Shown here one piece after another: positions 34,478-42,230 of a stretch of DNA of 64,000 nt (the stretch's first letter is position 1; the number at the start of each line of letters is the position of its first letter). A program made the position numbers and the translations under genes. Source of the DNA: Peribacillus cavernae (GTDB lineage Bacteria; Bacillota; Bacilli; Bacillales; DSM-1321). The DNA lies in assembly GCF_003989135.1 (NCBI RefSeq), contig NZ_RYZZ01000015.1, positions 1-64,000 of the forward strand. Direction: 5' to 3'. The notes beneath the pieces were generated by a model, which was not told where the DNA came from, made no database searches, and worked only from the letters and a program-made list of their open reading frames with translations.

Positions 34478-34509
34478 GCTATACCTTGGATAATATGTTG
34501 GGGTATAGC
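34478..34509 (+). repeat. intercistronic hairpin between livJ and livH
   Basis: GCTATACC (34478-34485) and GGTATAGC (34502-34509) form a perfect 8-bp stem followed by CTTTCTG. It may partly terminate transcription or protect the 3' end of the livJ message, giving more binding protein than permease. Confidence 0.5.
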
Positions 34510-34558
34510 CTTTCTGTTCATTTAAGGAAAATAAATTGGAAGAAAGGGATGAGATGAC

Positions 34559-35443
34559 TTGCTTTTAGAACAGCTAATTAACGGAATCACATTGGGAAGC
34601 ATCTATGCAATCATTGCCCTTGGATTCACCCTTGTATTCGGGGTTTTAGGTATCATCAATATGGCACATGGAGAAATCTTCATGTTTGGTGCCTTTATGG
34701 GGATTATTGTAACGAGCACATTAAAATGGCCACTTTGGGCTGCCTTTCTAGTAGCCATAGCTGTTACGGCCATTTTAGGATATATGCTAGAGCGATTTGC
34801 GCTTCGACCACTTCGCGGAAAGCAAGGTGTTTCCCATCTTGCCCCATTAATAAGTACGATTGGTGTATCCATTCTACTTGAAAATATTTCACACCATTTA
34901 TTTGGTGCAGGCAACCACCCGTTTCGCAACTCTTTTGCAGAAATCAACTTTCAAATTGGTTCGATAACGGTATACCTTGTCCAAATTATCATTTTTGTTA
35001 TTTCTATTATATTAATGATGGCACTTTCTTATTGGTTGTTAAGAACAAAGGCAGGGAAAGCACTAAGAGCAACTGCTGAAAATTTAGAAACAGCCAGTAT
35101 ACTAGGCGTAAATACAAAAAAAATTATTATTTTAACCGTCATTATTGCATCTGCAATGGGTGGAATTGCTGGTATTTTAGTTGGAATGGCCTTTAACTCT
35201 GTGAACCCACAAATGGGATTATCGATGGGATTAAAAGGGTTAGCGATTATTATATTGGGTGGAATGGGTAATGTGAAAGGTGCGATGGCAGGTGGATTAA
35301 TTCTTGGGTTATCGGAGACTTTCGTTGTTGCGTATGGAGATTCTGGTTATCGTGACGCAATAGCATTTATAATCATAATCATTATTCTGTTAGTAAGGCC
35401 ACAAGGAATATTCGGTCAAAAGTCAGCAGCGGAAGGTCGGTGA
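34559..35443 (+). CDS. livH: branched-chain amino acid ABC transporter permease LivH
   Basis: The 294-residue integral membrane protein starts at a TTG with AAAGGGA nine bases upstream. Family signatures are QLINGITLGSIYAIIALGFT at the start, NMAHGEIFMFGAF, GMGNVKGAMAGGLILGLSET and the end RPQGIFGQ. Eight or so hydrophobic helices are visible. It pairs with LivM, whose gene begins four bases later, to form the transmembrane channel. Confidence 0.88.
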   Translation: MLLEQLINGITLGSIYAIIALGFTLVFGVLGIINMAHGEIFMFGAFMGIIVTSTLKWPLWAAFLVAIAVTAILGYMLERFALRPLRGKQGVSHLAPLISTIGVSILLENISHHLFGAGNHPFRNSFAEINFQIGSITVYLVQIIIFVISIILMMALSYWLLRTKAGKALRATAENLETASILGVNTKKIIILTVIIASAMGGIAGILVGMAFNSVNPQMGLSMGLKGLAIIILGGMGNVKGAMAGGLILGLSETFVVAYGDSGYRDAIAFIIIIIILLVRPQGIFGQKSAAEGR

Positions 35444-35447
35444 TCGT

Positions 35448-36428
35448 ATGCTAGGTGAGTTTATTAATCCATATTATTTACAAATAGGTTCATTTATATT
35501 AATTAATATCATTCTGGCAATTAGCATTTATGTCACGCTATCCTCTGGCCAATTATCGCTTGGCAGTGCTGGTTTTATGGGGATTGGAGCTTATACATCA
35601 GCTCTATTAACCATCCATTTCGATCTTCCTATACTAGTAGGAATTATTGCAGGGTCATTAGTTGCTGGCATTTGCGGAATTATTGTCGGCCTTCCTTCAT
35701 TGCGATTAAGTGGCGTATATTTGGCAATTGCCACACTCGGATTTGGGGAAGTAATGCGAGTCTTCTTCGTAAACTGGGAATCCGTTACAAAAGGTGCCGT
35801 TGGTCTTTCTGGCATTCCTCATATTGGAAGAGAGCTGCTAAATTTCTTCCGAGATGCTGGATTTGATCCAAGCAGTATTGGGATGCGAAATAATCAATTT
35901 ACTTATTTACTGGTATTAATTCTTTTATTACTTATCAATATTTTTATTATTTGGTTTTTTGTTAGACAAAATAAATCACGTGTTGGCCGTGCTTTCGCAG
36001 CTATTAAAATGGATGAAAAAGCTGCAGAAGCAATGGGAATTAATATTACGTATTATAAAGTGCTGTCTTTTACACAAGGAGCTATTTTAGCAGGTTTTGC
36101 AGGAGCGTTATTTGCACACGTATTAGCTTATATAAGCCCAGCAGATTTCGCTTATCATCGGGCGATCGAAATACTAATCTTTGCTGTATTTGGTGGTAGT
36201 GAAGTTATATTAGGAGCTATTTTTGGTGCAACTTTTATGACGATTATGCCGGAAGCGCTTCGTTTTATTAGCGAATACCGTTATATGATTTATGGTCTTG
36301 TATTAATCTTCATGATGGCATTTCGTCCCCAAGGAATTATTGATGAAAATATCATGCAGTGGTTAAAAAAGAAATTACCATCTAAAAGGGGGAGAAGTCA
36401 TGGTTCTAGAAATCAAAAACATATGTAA
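35448..36428 (+). CDS. livM: branched-chain amino acid ABC transporter permease LivM
   Basis: The 326-residue protein has about nine helices and LivM signatures: LSSGQLSLGSAGFMGIGAYT, GLPSLRLSGVYLAIATLGFG, RNNQFTYLLV, GRAFAAIKMDEKAAEAMGIN and the end region FRPQGI. The basic C-terminus (KKKLPSKRGRSHGSRNQK) overlaps the start of livG by 29 bases. Confidence 0.88.
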   Translation: MLGEFINPYYLQIGSFILINIILAISIYVTLSSGQLSLGSAGFMGIGAYTSALLTIHFDLPILVGIIAGSLVAGICGIIVGLPSLRLSGVYLAIATLGFGEVMRVFFVNWESVTKGAVGLSGIPHIGRELLNFFRDAGFDPSSIGMRNNQFTYLLVLILLLLINIFIIWFFVRQNKSRVGRAFAAIKMDEKAAEAMGINITYYKVLSFTQGAILAGFAGALFAHVLAYISPADFAYHRAIEILIFAVFGGSEVILGAIFGATFMTIMPEALRFISEYRYMIYGLVLIFMMAFRPQGIIDENIMQWLKKKLPSKRGRSHGSRNQKHM

Positions 36429-37173
36429 AAACTTTGGCGGAATCTCTGCTTTAACCGATGTTTCGATTCGTATAAATGAAGGAGAAATATATGGTTTAAT
36501 AGGTCCTAATGGAGCTGGGAAAACAACGATGTTTAACATTATTACAAACATGTTCCCGCCAACAACAGGAGACATTACCTTTTTTAATAGAAGAATTACG
36601 GGGATTAAACCACATAACATCACCGATCTTGGGATTTGCCGGACTTTCCAGAACATTCGTCTATTTTCTCAAATGACGACTTTAGAGAATGTAATGGTTG
36701 GTGCCCATTGCCGCAGTAAAGCGGGTGTGTTAAGCGGTGTGTTTCGTCCTAAATCGCAGCGCACGGAAGAGCAGCAAATTCGTGAAAAAGCAATAGAGCT
36801 TTTAGAACTAGTTGGCTTATCAGAGTATCATGATGTTGTGTCAGAAAATTTAGCATATGGTCAGCAAAGACGTTTAGAAATTGCCAGAGCGATAGCGAGC
36901 GATCCGAAATTATTATTACTGGATGAACCTGCGGCAGGTATGAATGAAACGGAAACAGCTAATTTATTCGATTTAATTAAACAAGTTCAAGCAAGGGGAG
37001 TGACCGTTTTAATTATTGAACATGACATGCCTCTTGTTATGAAGCTCTGTGATCGGATTACTGTATTAAACTTTGGTAAGAAACTAGCAGAGGGAACACC
37101 TGAGGAAATTCAAAACAATCCTGCGGTCATTGAAGCCTACCTTGGATCAGAGGAGGATGATGAAATTGCTTAA
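36400..37173 (+). CDS. livG: branched-chain amino acid ABC transporter ATP-binding protein LivG
   Basis: The 257-residue ATPase has Walker A GPNGAGKTT, the LivG-type CRTFQNIRLFSQMTTLENVM, signature LAYGQQRRLEIA, Walker B LLLLDEPAAGMNETE and switch histidine in IIEHDM. The AYGQQRRLEIARA form of the signature is specific to the LivG branch. A strong AAAGGGGGAG site precedes the ATG. Confidence 0.9.
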   Translation: MVLEIKNICKNFGGISALTDVSIRINEGEIYGLIGPNGAGKTTMFNIITNMFPPTTGDITFFNRRITGIKPHNITDLGICRTFQNIRLFSQMTTLENVMVGAHCRSKAGVLSGVFRPKSQRTEEQQIREKAIELLELVGLSEYHDVVSENLAYGQQRRLEIARAIASDPKLLLLDEPAAGMNETETANLFDLIKQVQARGVTVLIIEHDMPLVMKLCDRITVLNFGKKLAEGTPEEIQNNPAVIEAYLGSEEDDEIA

Positions 37174-37876
37174 AGTAACTGGAATTGAAACATTTTATGA
37201 TAAAATCCAAGCGTTAAAAGGAATCAGTCTTGAAGTGGAGCAAGGCAAAATTGTCACGATTTTAGGGGCGAATGGAGCAGGCAAAACGACGACGATGAAA
37301 ACAATAGCTGGTTTACTAAAGCCTAAAAAAGGAAAAATAGAATTTTTAGGTGAAGATATCACAGGACTAAGACCAGACCAGCTATTAAAAAAAGGAATTG
37401 CCCTCGTTCCAGAGGGTAGAGCCATTTTATCTTCCATGACAGTCTATGAAAATCTTGAAATGGGAGCATATCAACGTAATGATAAGGAAGTCGAACAAGA
37501 TATTGAAAATGTGATGAAGCTCTTTCCTATTTTGAAAGAAAGAAAGACGCAGTTAGCTGGGACTCTTTCAGGTGGCCAACAGCAAATGCTTGCCATTGCG
37601 CGAGCCATTCTTTCAAAACCAAAATTATTATTATTAGACGAACCTTCAATGGGACTTGCGCCTTTAATTGTAACCGCTATTTTTAAAATTATTAAAGAGA
37701 TTAAAGAAAGTGGGACAACCGTTCTTCTTGTTGAACAAAATGCTAAACAAGCATTGAAGATCGCTGATTATGGCTATGTTTTGGAAACAGGTAAAGTCAT
37801 CATTAGTGGAAATGCAGAAGACTTACTAGAAGATTCGAGAATCGTTGAAGCGTATCTTGGGAAAAAATCTAGTTAA
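37160..37876 (+). CDS. livF: branched-chain amino acid ABC transporter ATP-binding protein LivF
   Basis: The roughly 238-residue ATPase shows GIETFYDKIQALKGISLEVE, Walker A GANGAGKTT, the LivF signature ALVPEGRAILSSMTVYENLE, signature LSGGQQQMLAIA and Walker B LLLLDEPSMGLAP. The start is uncertain: ATGs lie at 37157 and 37160, directly after GGAGG, while a TTG at 37166 has ideal spacing and gives the usual LivF beginning MLKV. Overlap with livG implies coupled translation. Followed by a terminator. Confidence 0.88.
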   Translation: MKLLKVTGIETFYDKIQALKGISLEVEQGKIVTILGANGAGKTTTMKTIAGLLKPKKGKIEFLGEDITGLRPDQLLKKGIALVPEGRAILSSMTVYENLEMGAYQRNDKEVEQDIENVMKLFPILKERKTQLAGTLSGGQQQMLAIARAILSKPKLLLLDEPSMGLAPLIVTAIFKIIKEIKESGTTVLLVEQNAKQALKIADYGYVLETGKVIISGNAEDLLEDSRIVEAYLGKKSS

Positions 37877-37893
37877 GGATTAATGATACCAAC

Positions 37894-37922
37894 AAGGGGG
37901 CTAAGCAGCTCCCTTTTTCTTT
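37894..37922 (+). terminator. terminator of the liv operon
   Basis: GGGGGCT pairs with AGCTCCC around a 4-base loop and is followed by TTTTTCTTTT. Confidence 0.75.
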
Positions 37923-37971
37923 TCACTCCTATTTCACAAAGTATGAAAACAGAGGGTAGTTTATTATAATT

Positions 37972-38019
37972 TAATTTTATCTAACTGTTTGTAAAGGGTT
38001 TTTGGCTTCAATTCAATGC
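37972..38019 (-). pseudogene. third, very short remnant of the SE1832-family gene
   Basis: TTTATCTAACTGTTTGTAAA, GGGTTTTTGGCTTCAATTCA and ATGC align with the 3' end of the intact gene at about 32700-32757. Nothing else of the gene is left. Confidence 0.55.
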
Positions 38020-38044
38020 ACTTCCAGTCATTTATATATTTTTA

Positions 38045-38080
38045 ACACAAATTATCTTGTGGATTTGTGTGAAAATGTGC
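38045..38080. promoter_or_regulatory. candidate DeoR-regulator operator upstream of its own gene
   Basis: The segment ATTATCTTGTGGATTTGTGT followed by GAAAA repeats TTGTG at about 9-base spacing, and ACACAAA (38044-38050) with TTTGTGT (38064-38070) forms an inverted repeat. A very similar block, ATATCTTGTGTATTATTGTG followed by GTGAAAA, lies upstream of the transport operon at 39021-39047. Shared motifs before both the regulator and its neighbour suggest an operator. Confidence 0.5.
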
Positions 38081-38122
38081 TATTTATAAGATAAGACATC
38101 TAAAGAAGTTGGTGAGGGAGTA

Positions 38123-38887
38123 TTGTTAGCACATGATCGCCACGAAAAAATCATGGATCTGTTAGGGAAAAATAAATCATTGCAAGTGTCTTCGGTAACC
38201 AAAATATTTGGTGTTTCCACTGAAACCATACGCAGGGACCTGGAGCATTTAGAGAAGGAAGGGCATTTGCGGAGGGTACGCGGAGGAGCAGTATTAGATG
38301 ATGTAAACAGCAAAGAAATCAACTTCACTTTGCGGGAAACAAAGAACATCGGCGAAAAGAGGGAAATAGCCAAAATTGCTTTACGTTATGTTTCAGAAGG
38401 ACAATCGATTGCATTAGACGTTAGTACAACAAACACAGAGTTTGCCAAGGCTTTAAAGGGGGAGTTTCAGCGGCTTACGATCATAACTAATTCTTTAGTT
38501 ATTGCCACTGAACTTGCTGAAATGCCTTATTACACCATTATTATGCCAGGGGGTGTCCTGCGGAATGAAGAATTGTGTATGGTAGGACATATGGCAGAAG
38601 AGTTCTTTAAAGGTTTTCATATTGACACATTCTTTATGAGCATAAGCGGTATCTCCTTGACAGAAGGGTTGACAGATTACGGCATCGGAGAGTATCAGGT
38701 GAAAATGAAAATGCTTGAAAGCTCCAGAAACTGTCTCGCATTGGCAGACAGCAGCAAATTTGACGTCGCTTCTCTTTTAAAGGTCTGCCATTTTGATCGA
38801 ATCGACCGGATTATATCAGATTCGAAGTTATCCGATAAGGTACTTCAAAAGTATGCAAAAGAAGGAATTGAAATCGTAAATGAATAA
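38123..38887 (+). CDS. DeoR/GlpR-family transcriptional regulator
   Basis: The 254-residue protein has an N-terminal DeoR helix-turn-helix (HEKIMDLLGKNKSLQVSSVT, STETIRRDLEHLEKEGHLRR and VRGGAV) and a C-terminal sugar-phosphate-sensor domain with GQSIALDVSTTNTEFAKAL, TIITNSLVIATELAE and DSSKFDVASL. DeoR-type repressors sense phosphorylated sugars. The start is TTG 38123 behind GGTGAGGGAG. It is separated by a terminator from the Ugp-like transport operon at 39102, which it probably controls. Confidence 0.85.
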   Translation: MLAHDRHEKIMDLLGKNKSLQVSSVTKIFGVSTETIRRDLEHLEKEGHLRRVRGGAVLDDVNSKEINFTLRETKNIGEKREIAKIALRYVSEGQSIALDVSTTNTEFAKALKGEFQRLTIITNSLVIATELAEMPYYTIIMPGGVLRNEELCMVGHMAEEFFKGFHIDTFFMSISGISLTEGLTDYGIGEYQVKMKMLESSRNCLALADSSKFDVASLLKVCHFDRIDRIISDSKLSDKVLQKYAKEGIEIVNE

Positions 38888-38901
38888 GCAGGTACTGTGC
38901 T

Positions 38902-38940
38902 GAGAGGAAAAGTTCATGATAACTTTTCCTCTCTTTTTTT
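38902..38940 (+). terminator. terminator of the deoR-family gene
   Basis: A perfect 13-bp stem GAGAGGAAAAGTT / AACTTTTCCTCTC around CATGAT, followed by a seven-base T-run. Confidence 0.9.
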
Positions 38941-38993
38941 GGTTTTGTTGTAAAAAGAGGATAATACTCGTTTTTACATTTAAACCACAAAAA

Positions 38994-39047
38994 TTTACTG
39001 TTTATTCACAACTAATTAAAATATCTTGTGTATTATTGTGGTGAAAA
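38994..39047 (+). promoter_or_regulatory. promoter and putative operator of the Ugp-like operon
   Basis: TTTACT (38994-38999) and TAAAAT (39017-39022) are 17 bases apart. Transcription should start near 39029, inside the TTGTG-repeat block (39021-39047) shared with the regulator's own upstream region. A repressor bound there would cover the start site. Confidence 0.5.
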
Positions 39048-39101
39048 GAGAGTAAATGTGATAAAAGGTGACTTTTTGTTGAATCTCGGAGGTGGTTTAG
39101 A

Positions 39102-39980
39102 TTGGTAACAAGCAAATATAAACAATTCCTTACAATCTCGCTGTTTATGTTGCCTGCTCTCATACTGTTATTGGTATTTTGGTTCATTCCAATGATCGTG
39201 TCACTGTTTATTAGCTTTACAGACTGGGACTATATCAGTCCGACCTTTTCTTTGGTGGGTTTAGAAAACTATAGCAGTTTGTTAACAGACAAAGAATTTT
39301 ACAAGGTACTAGTAAATACCCTGGTCTTTGCAGTGTTTACAGTGCTGCCGACAATGGCGATTGGACTTGCGTTGGCATTGACGCTAAACAAAAAGATTGC
39401 AGGAAGCACCTTTTATAAAGCAATCATATTCTCGCCCTGGGTGACCCCAATGGTCGCAGTATCGATTGTTTGGTCTTGGATCTTCCAACCGGAAGTCGGG
39501 ATTCTCAACTTCCTGTTGTCATCAGTGGGATTGCCAAAGATTGATTGGCTTGGCAGTTCTACATGGGCAATGCCGGCGGTTATTATGGTGACGGTGTGGA
39601 AGGGAATCGGCTGGGTGATGATTTTCTATTTAGAAGCACTGCAGCGGGTACCTGCTGATTTATACGAATCGGCAGCAATCGATGGGGCAGCTAAATGGCG
39701 AAGGTTTCGCTATGTAACCCTTCCGATGATCTCGCCCACCACGTTCTTTTTATTAATCATAACAACTATCGATGCTTTGCAGGCATATGACCAGATTCAA
39801 GTGTTAACGCAAGGCGGCCCGGCAGGAAGCACTAGAACACTGCTTTATATGTACTACCAGCTGGCATTTGAACAGTTCAATATGGGGCAGGCAACAGCAG
39901 TTTCAACGCTTTTAGTACTGATCACCGCCTTATTGTCAGTCATTCAGTTCTGGGCATCCAAGCGTTGGGTTCATTATTAA
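39102..39980 (+). CDS. carbohydrate/glycerol-phosphate-type ABC permease (UgpA/MalF family)
   Basis: The 292-residue permease starts at TTG behind GGAGGTGG. It has six helices, SPWVTPMVAVSIVWSWIFQP, which is typical of UgpA-like permeases, and the EAA loop YESAAIDGAAKWRRFRYVTL near residue 190. QAYDQIQVLTQGGPAGSTRT is also a hallmark of the MalF/UgpA family. It works with the permease at 40004, the binding lipoprotein at 40926 and the ATPase at 44464. Confidence 0.85.
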   Translation: MVTSKYKQFLTISLFMLPALILLLVFWFIPMIVSLFISFTDWDYISPTFSLVGLENYSSLLTDKEFYKVLVNTLVFAVFTVLPTMAIGLALALTLNKKIAGSTFYKAIIFSPWVTPMVAVSIVWSWIFQPEVGILNFLLSSVGLPKIDWLGSSTWAMPAVIMVTVWKGIGWVMIFYLEALQRVPADLYESAAIDGAAKWRRFRYVTLPMISPTTFFLLIITTIDALQAYDQIQVLTQGGPAGSTRTLLYMYYQLAFEQFNMGQATAVSTLLVLITALLSVIQFWASKRWVHY

Positions 39981-40003
39981 CAAAGCGAAAGCAGGTGACA
40001 AAG

Positions 40004-40900
40004 TTGGATGAGGTTGTGGCTACAGCAAAATACGAAACTCCTCAAGTACAGACAAAAGAAGCACCTACATTTTTACAAATAGTAAAAAAGACAGCACGCC
40101 ATATTCTATTAATCTTATTCAGTGTGATAACGGCTTTCCCTTTTTTATGGATGCTAGTGAGTGCGATTAAAACAACAGACGAAATATGGAAGTTTCCGCC
40201 TTCGTTTTGGCCTGCGGAGCCCCAGTGGCAAAATTTTATAGAGGCCTGGAACAGTGCCCCTTTTGGGTTGTACATGTTCAATAGTTTGTTTACGGCCACT
40301 GCGATTGTGCTTTTTCAAATTTTTAGCGCAGCGATGATGGCTTATGCTTTAACACAATTCCGGTTCAAAGGCCAAAAGTTTCTCTTTGCTTCAATATTAG
40401 CGATTTACATGCTGCCCGCGGCGTCAACGTATGTACCAAGCTATGTCATCCTATCAAAACTTAATATGCTGGACAGCTACCAAGGGATGATTATTTCAAA
40501 TGCGGTCAGCGTGTTCGGTATTTTCTTTATCCGCCAGGCATTCATGCAGGTGCCAAAAGAAATGGTGGAAGCGGCCAAAGTGGATGGGGCGAGTCATTGG
40601 ACGATTCTCTGGAAGGTGTTATTGCCAATGACAAAATCATCGTTTTTGACATTCAGCTTAATAAGCTTTGTGCAAATGTTCAATAACTATCTATGGCCGT
40701 CATTGATTTTAAAAAGCCAGGATAAATATTTGATTACCATGGGGCTTCGCCAATTTTTTATTGAAGGTGGGGCATATGGGATTAAATGGCCATTAGTTAT
40801 GGCGGCCAATGTGTTCGCAGTTGTGCCGCTTCTCTTACTCTTCTTTGTTGCACAGAAGTGGTTTATCAAAGGCATTAATGATCGCGGTGTGAAAGGGTAA
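40004..40900 (+). CDS. carbohydrate/glycerol-phosphate-type ABC permease (UgpE/MalG family)
   Basis: The roughly 298-residue permease has an extended hydrophilic N-terminus, six helices, FPFLWMLVSAIKTTDEIWKF and the EAA loop VEAAKVDGASHWTILWKVLL near residue 200. The end, FIKGINDRGVKG, is the standard UgpE/MalG C-terminus (IxGLTxGAVKG type). I prefer the TTG at 40004 with AGGTGA five bases upstream; the frame is open back to 39965. Confidence 0.82.
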   Translation: MDEVVATAKYETPQVQTKEAPTFLQIVKKTARHILLILFSVITAFPFLWMLVSAIKTTDEIWKFPPSFWPAEPQWQNFIEAWNSAPFGLYMFNSLFTATAIVLFQIFSAAMMAYALTQFRFKGQKFLFASILAIYMLPAASTYVPSYVILSKLNMLDSYQGMIISNAVSVFGIFFIRQAFMQVPKEMVEAAKVDGASHWTILWKVLLPMTKSSFLTFSLISFVQMFNNYLWPSLILKSQDKYLITMGLRQFFIEGGAYGIKWPLVMAANVFAVVPLLLLFFVAQKWFIKGINDRGVKG

Positions 40901-40925
40901 AACATAAATGGAGGAGATGGGGAAA

Positions 40926-42230
40926 ATGAAGAAAAACGTTTTGAAAAAGGCGATGCTTGGTGTTGCAACAGGAGTCATGTCACTATCTCTATTGGCAGGA
41001 TGCAGCGGCGGTGAAAAACAGGCAGCAAACAGCGATGGCAAGGTTGAAATTGAATTTTGGTATGGACTGGGCGGAAAATTAGGCGACAATATGAAACAAA
41101 AAATCGATACATTTAACAAATCCCAGGATGAAGTGATTGTAAAAGGAATAGCGCAAGCCGATTATCAGGAAACGTACCAAAAGCTGCAAGCAGCCAGTGC
41201 TTCCGGGCAAACACCTGCGGTCGCCCTGTTGGAACATGCGACGGCTAATGCTTTAGCGAATAAACAAGCATTAGCTCCGCTGGATTCTTTCTTCGACAAA
41301 GATAAGGAAGCTAACGTAGAAGATTTTCTTCCTACTCTATTAGATTTAGGAAAAGCGAATGACAAACAATATGCTTTGCCTGCATATGGTACGACCCAAG
41401 TGCTTTACTATCGCAAAGATATGTTTGAAAAAGCAGGAATTGACCCTTCTGTGTTAAATACATGGGAATCTTTAGGGGAAGCAGCTAAAAAACTGAAGAA
41501 AGAACAAGGTGTTTTCGGTTGGGAACCGATGTGGGGAAATTTAAACCTAGTTGATGCTTCATTAAGTGCCGGCGGTGAAATTATAAGTGAAGATGGCAAA
41601 GAGGTATTGATTGACTCAAATGAATGGGTGAATACATGGGAGTTTTTCCGCAAAGCCATTCATGAAGATCAATCGATGCGCATTCACCATGGCGGCCAAG
41701 GCTGGGAATATTGGTACAAGACGATTGATGATGTGATGCAGGATCGCGCAGCTGGTTATACGGGTTCAAGCGGTGACCAGGGAGATCTCGATTTTTCGAA
41801 ACTTGCAGCACATCCACAGCCAGGCTGGAAAAATCATAAAGCAGCTCCACAGGCAGAAGCACAAATGCTCGTTATTCCTGCAAAAGCAGAAAAAGAACAA
41901 CAAGAAGCCGCTTATAAGTGGATGAAATACTTCACAAGCTCTGAGGTGACAGCAGATTGGTCGATCAAAACAGGTTACATCGCTGTACGTGAATCTGCTA
42001 AAGAAGTACAGGCGTACAAAGAATTCGCTGAAAAAAATCCGCAAATCCTAGTTCCGCTTGAGCAAGCGAAAAATGGGACACCTGGTTTTGTTGACCCGAC
42101 TGGGGGACAAATTTTAGACGCTCTTTCAAAAGCTACAGATAAAGTAGAAATTGAAAACATTCCAGCAGAAAAAGCCTTAAAAGAAGCAAAAGAGGAAGCT
42201 CAAAAGGCGTTAGATGAGGCGGGGAAATAA
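40926..42230 (+). CDS. extracellular substrate-binding lipoprotein (UgpB/MalE-type)
   Basis: The 434-residue lipoprotein (SLSLLAGC-SGG) shows the family 1 binding-protein order: VEIEFWYGLGGKLGDNMKQK, QTPAVALLEHATANALANKQ, YGTTQVLYYRKDMFEKAGID and AAYKWMKYFTSSEVTADWSI. The EFWYGLGG...DNM beginning and the YxxTQVLYYRKDMF strand are close to UgpB (glycerol-3-phosphate) proteins. ATG 40926 is favoured by the GGAGGAGATGGGG before it; ATG 40908 is in frame. Its stop overlaps the next gene by one base. Confidence 0.85.
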   Translation: MKKNVLKKAMLGVATGVMSLSLLAGCSGGEKQAANSDGKVEIEFWYGLGGKLGDNMKQKIDTFNKSQDEVIVKGIAQADYQETYQKLQAASASGQTPAVALLEHATANALANKQALAPLDSFFDKDKEANVEDFLPTLLDLGKANDKQYALPAYGTTQVLYYRKDMFEKAGIDPSVLNTWESLGEAAKKLKKEQGVFGWEPMWGNLNLVDASLSAGGEIISEDGKEVLIDSNEWVNTWEFFRKAIHEDQSMRIHHGGQGWEYWYKTIDDVMQDRAAGYTGSSGDQGDLDFSKLAAHPQPGWKNHKAAPQAEAQMLVIPAKAEKEQQEAAYKWMKYFTSSEVTADWSIKTGYIAVRESAKEVQAYKEFAEKNPQILVPLEQAKNGTPGFVDPTGGQILDALSKATDKVEIENIPAEKALKEAKEEAQKALDEAGK

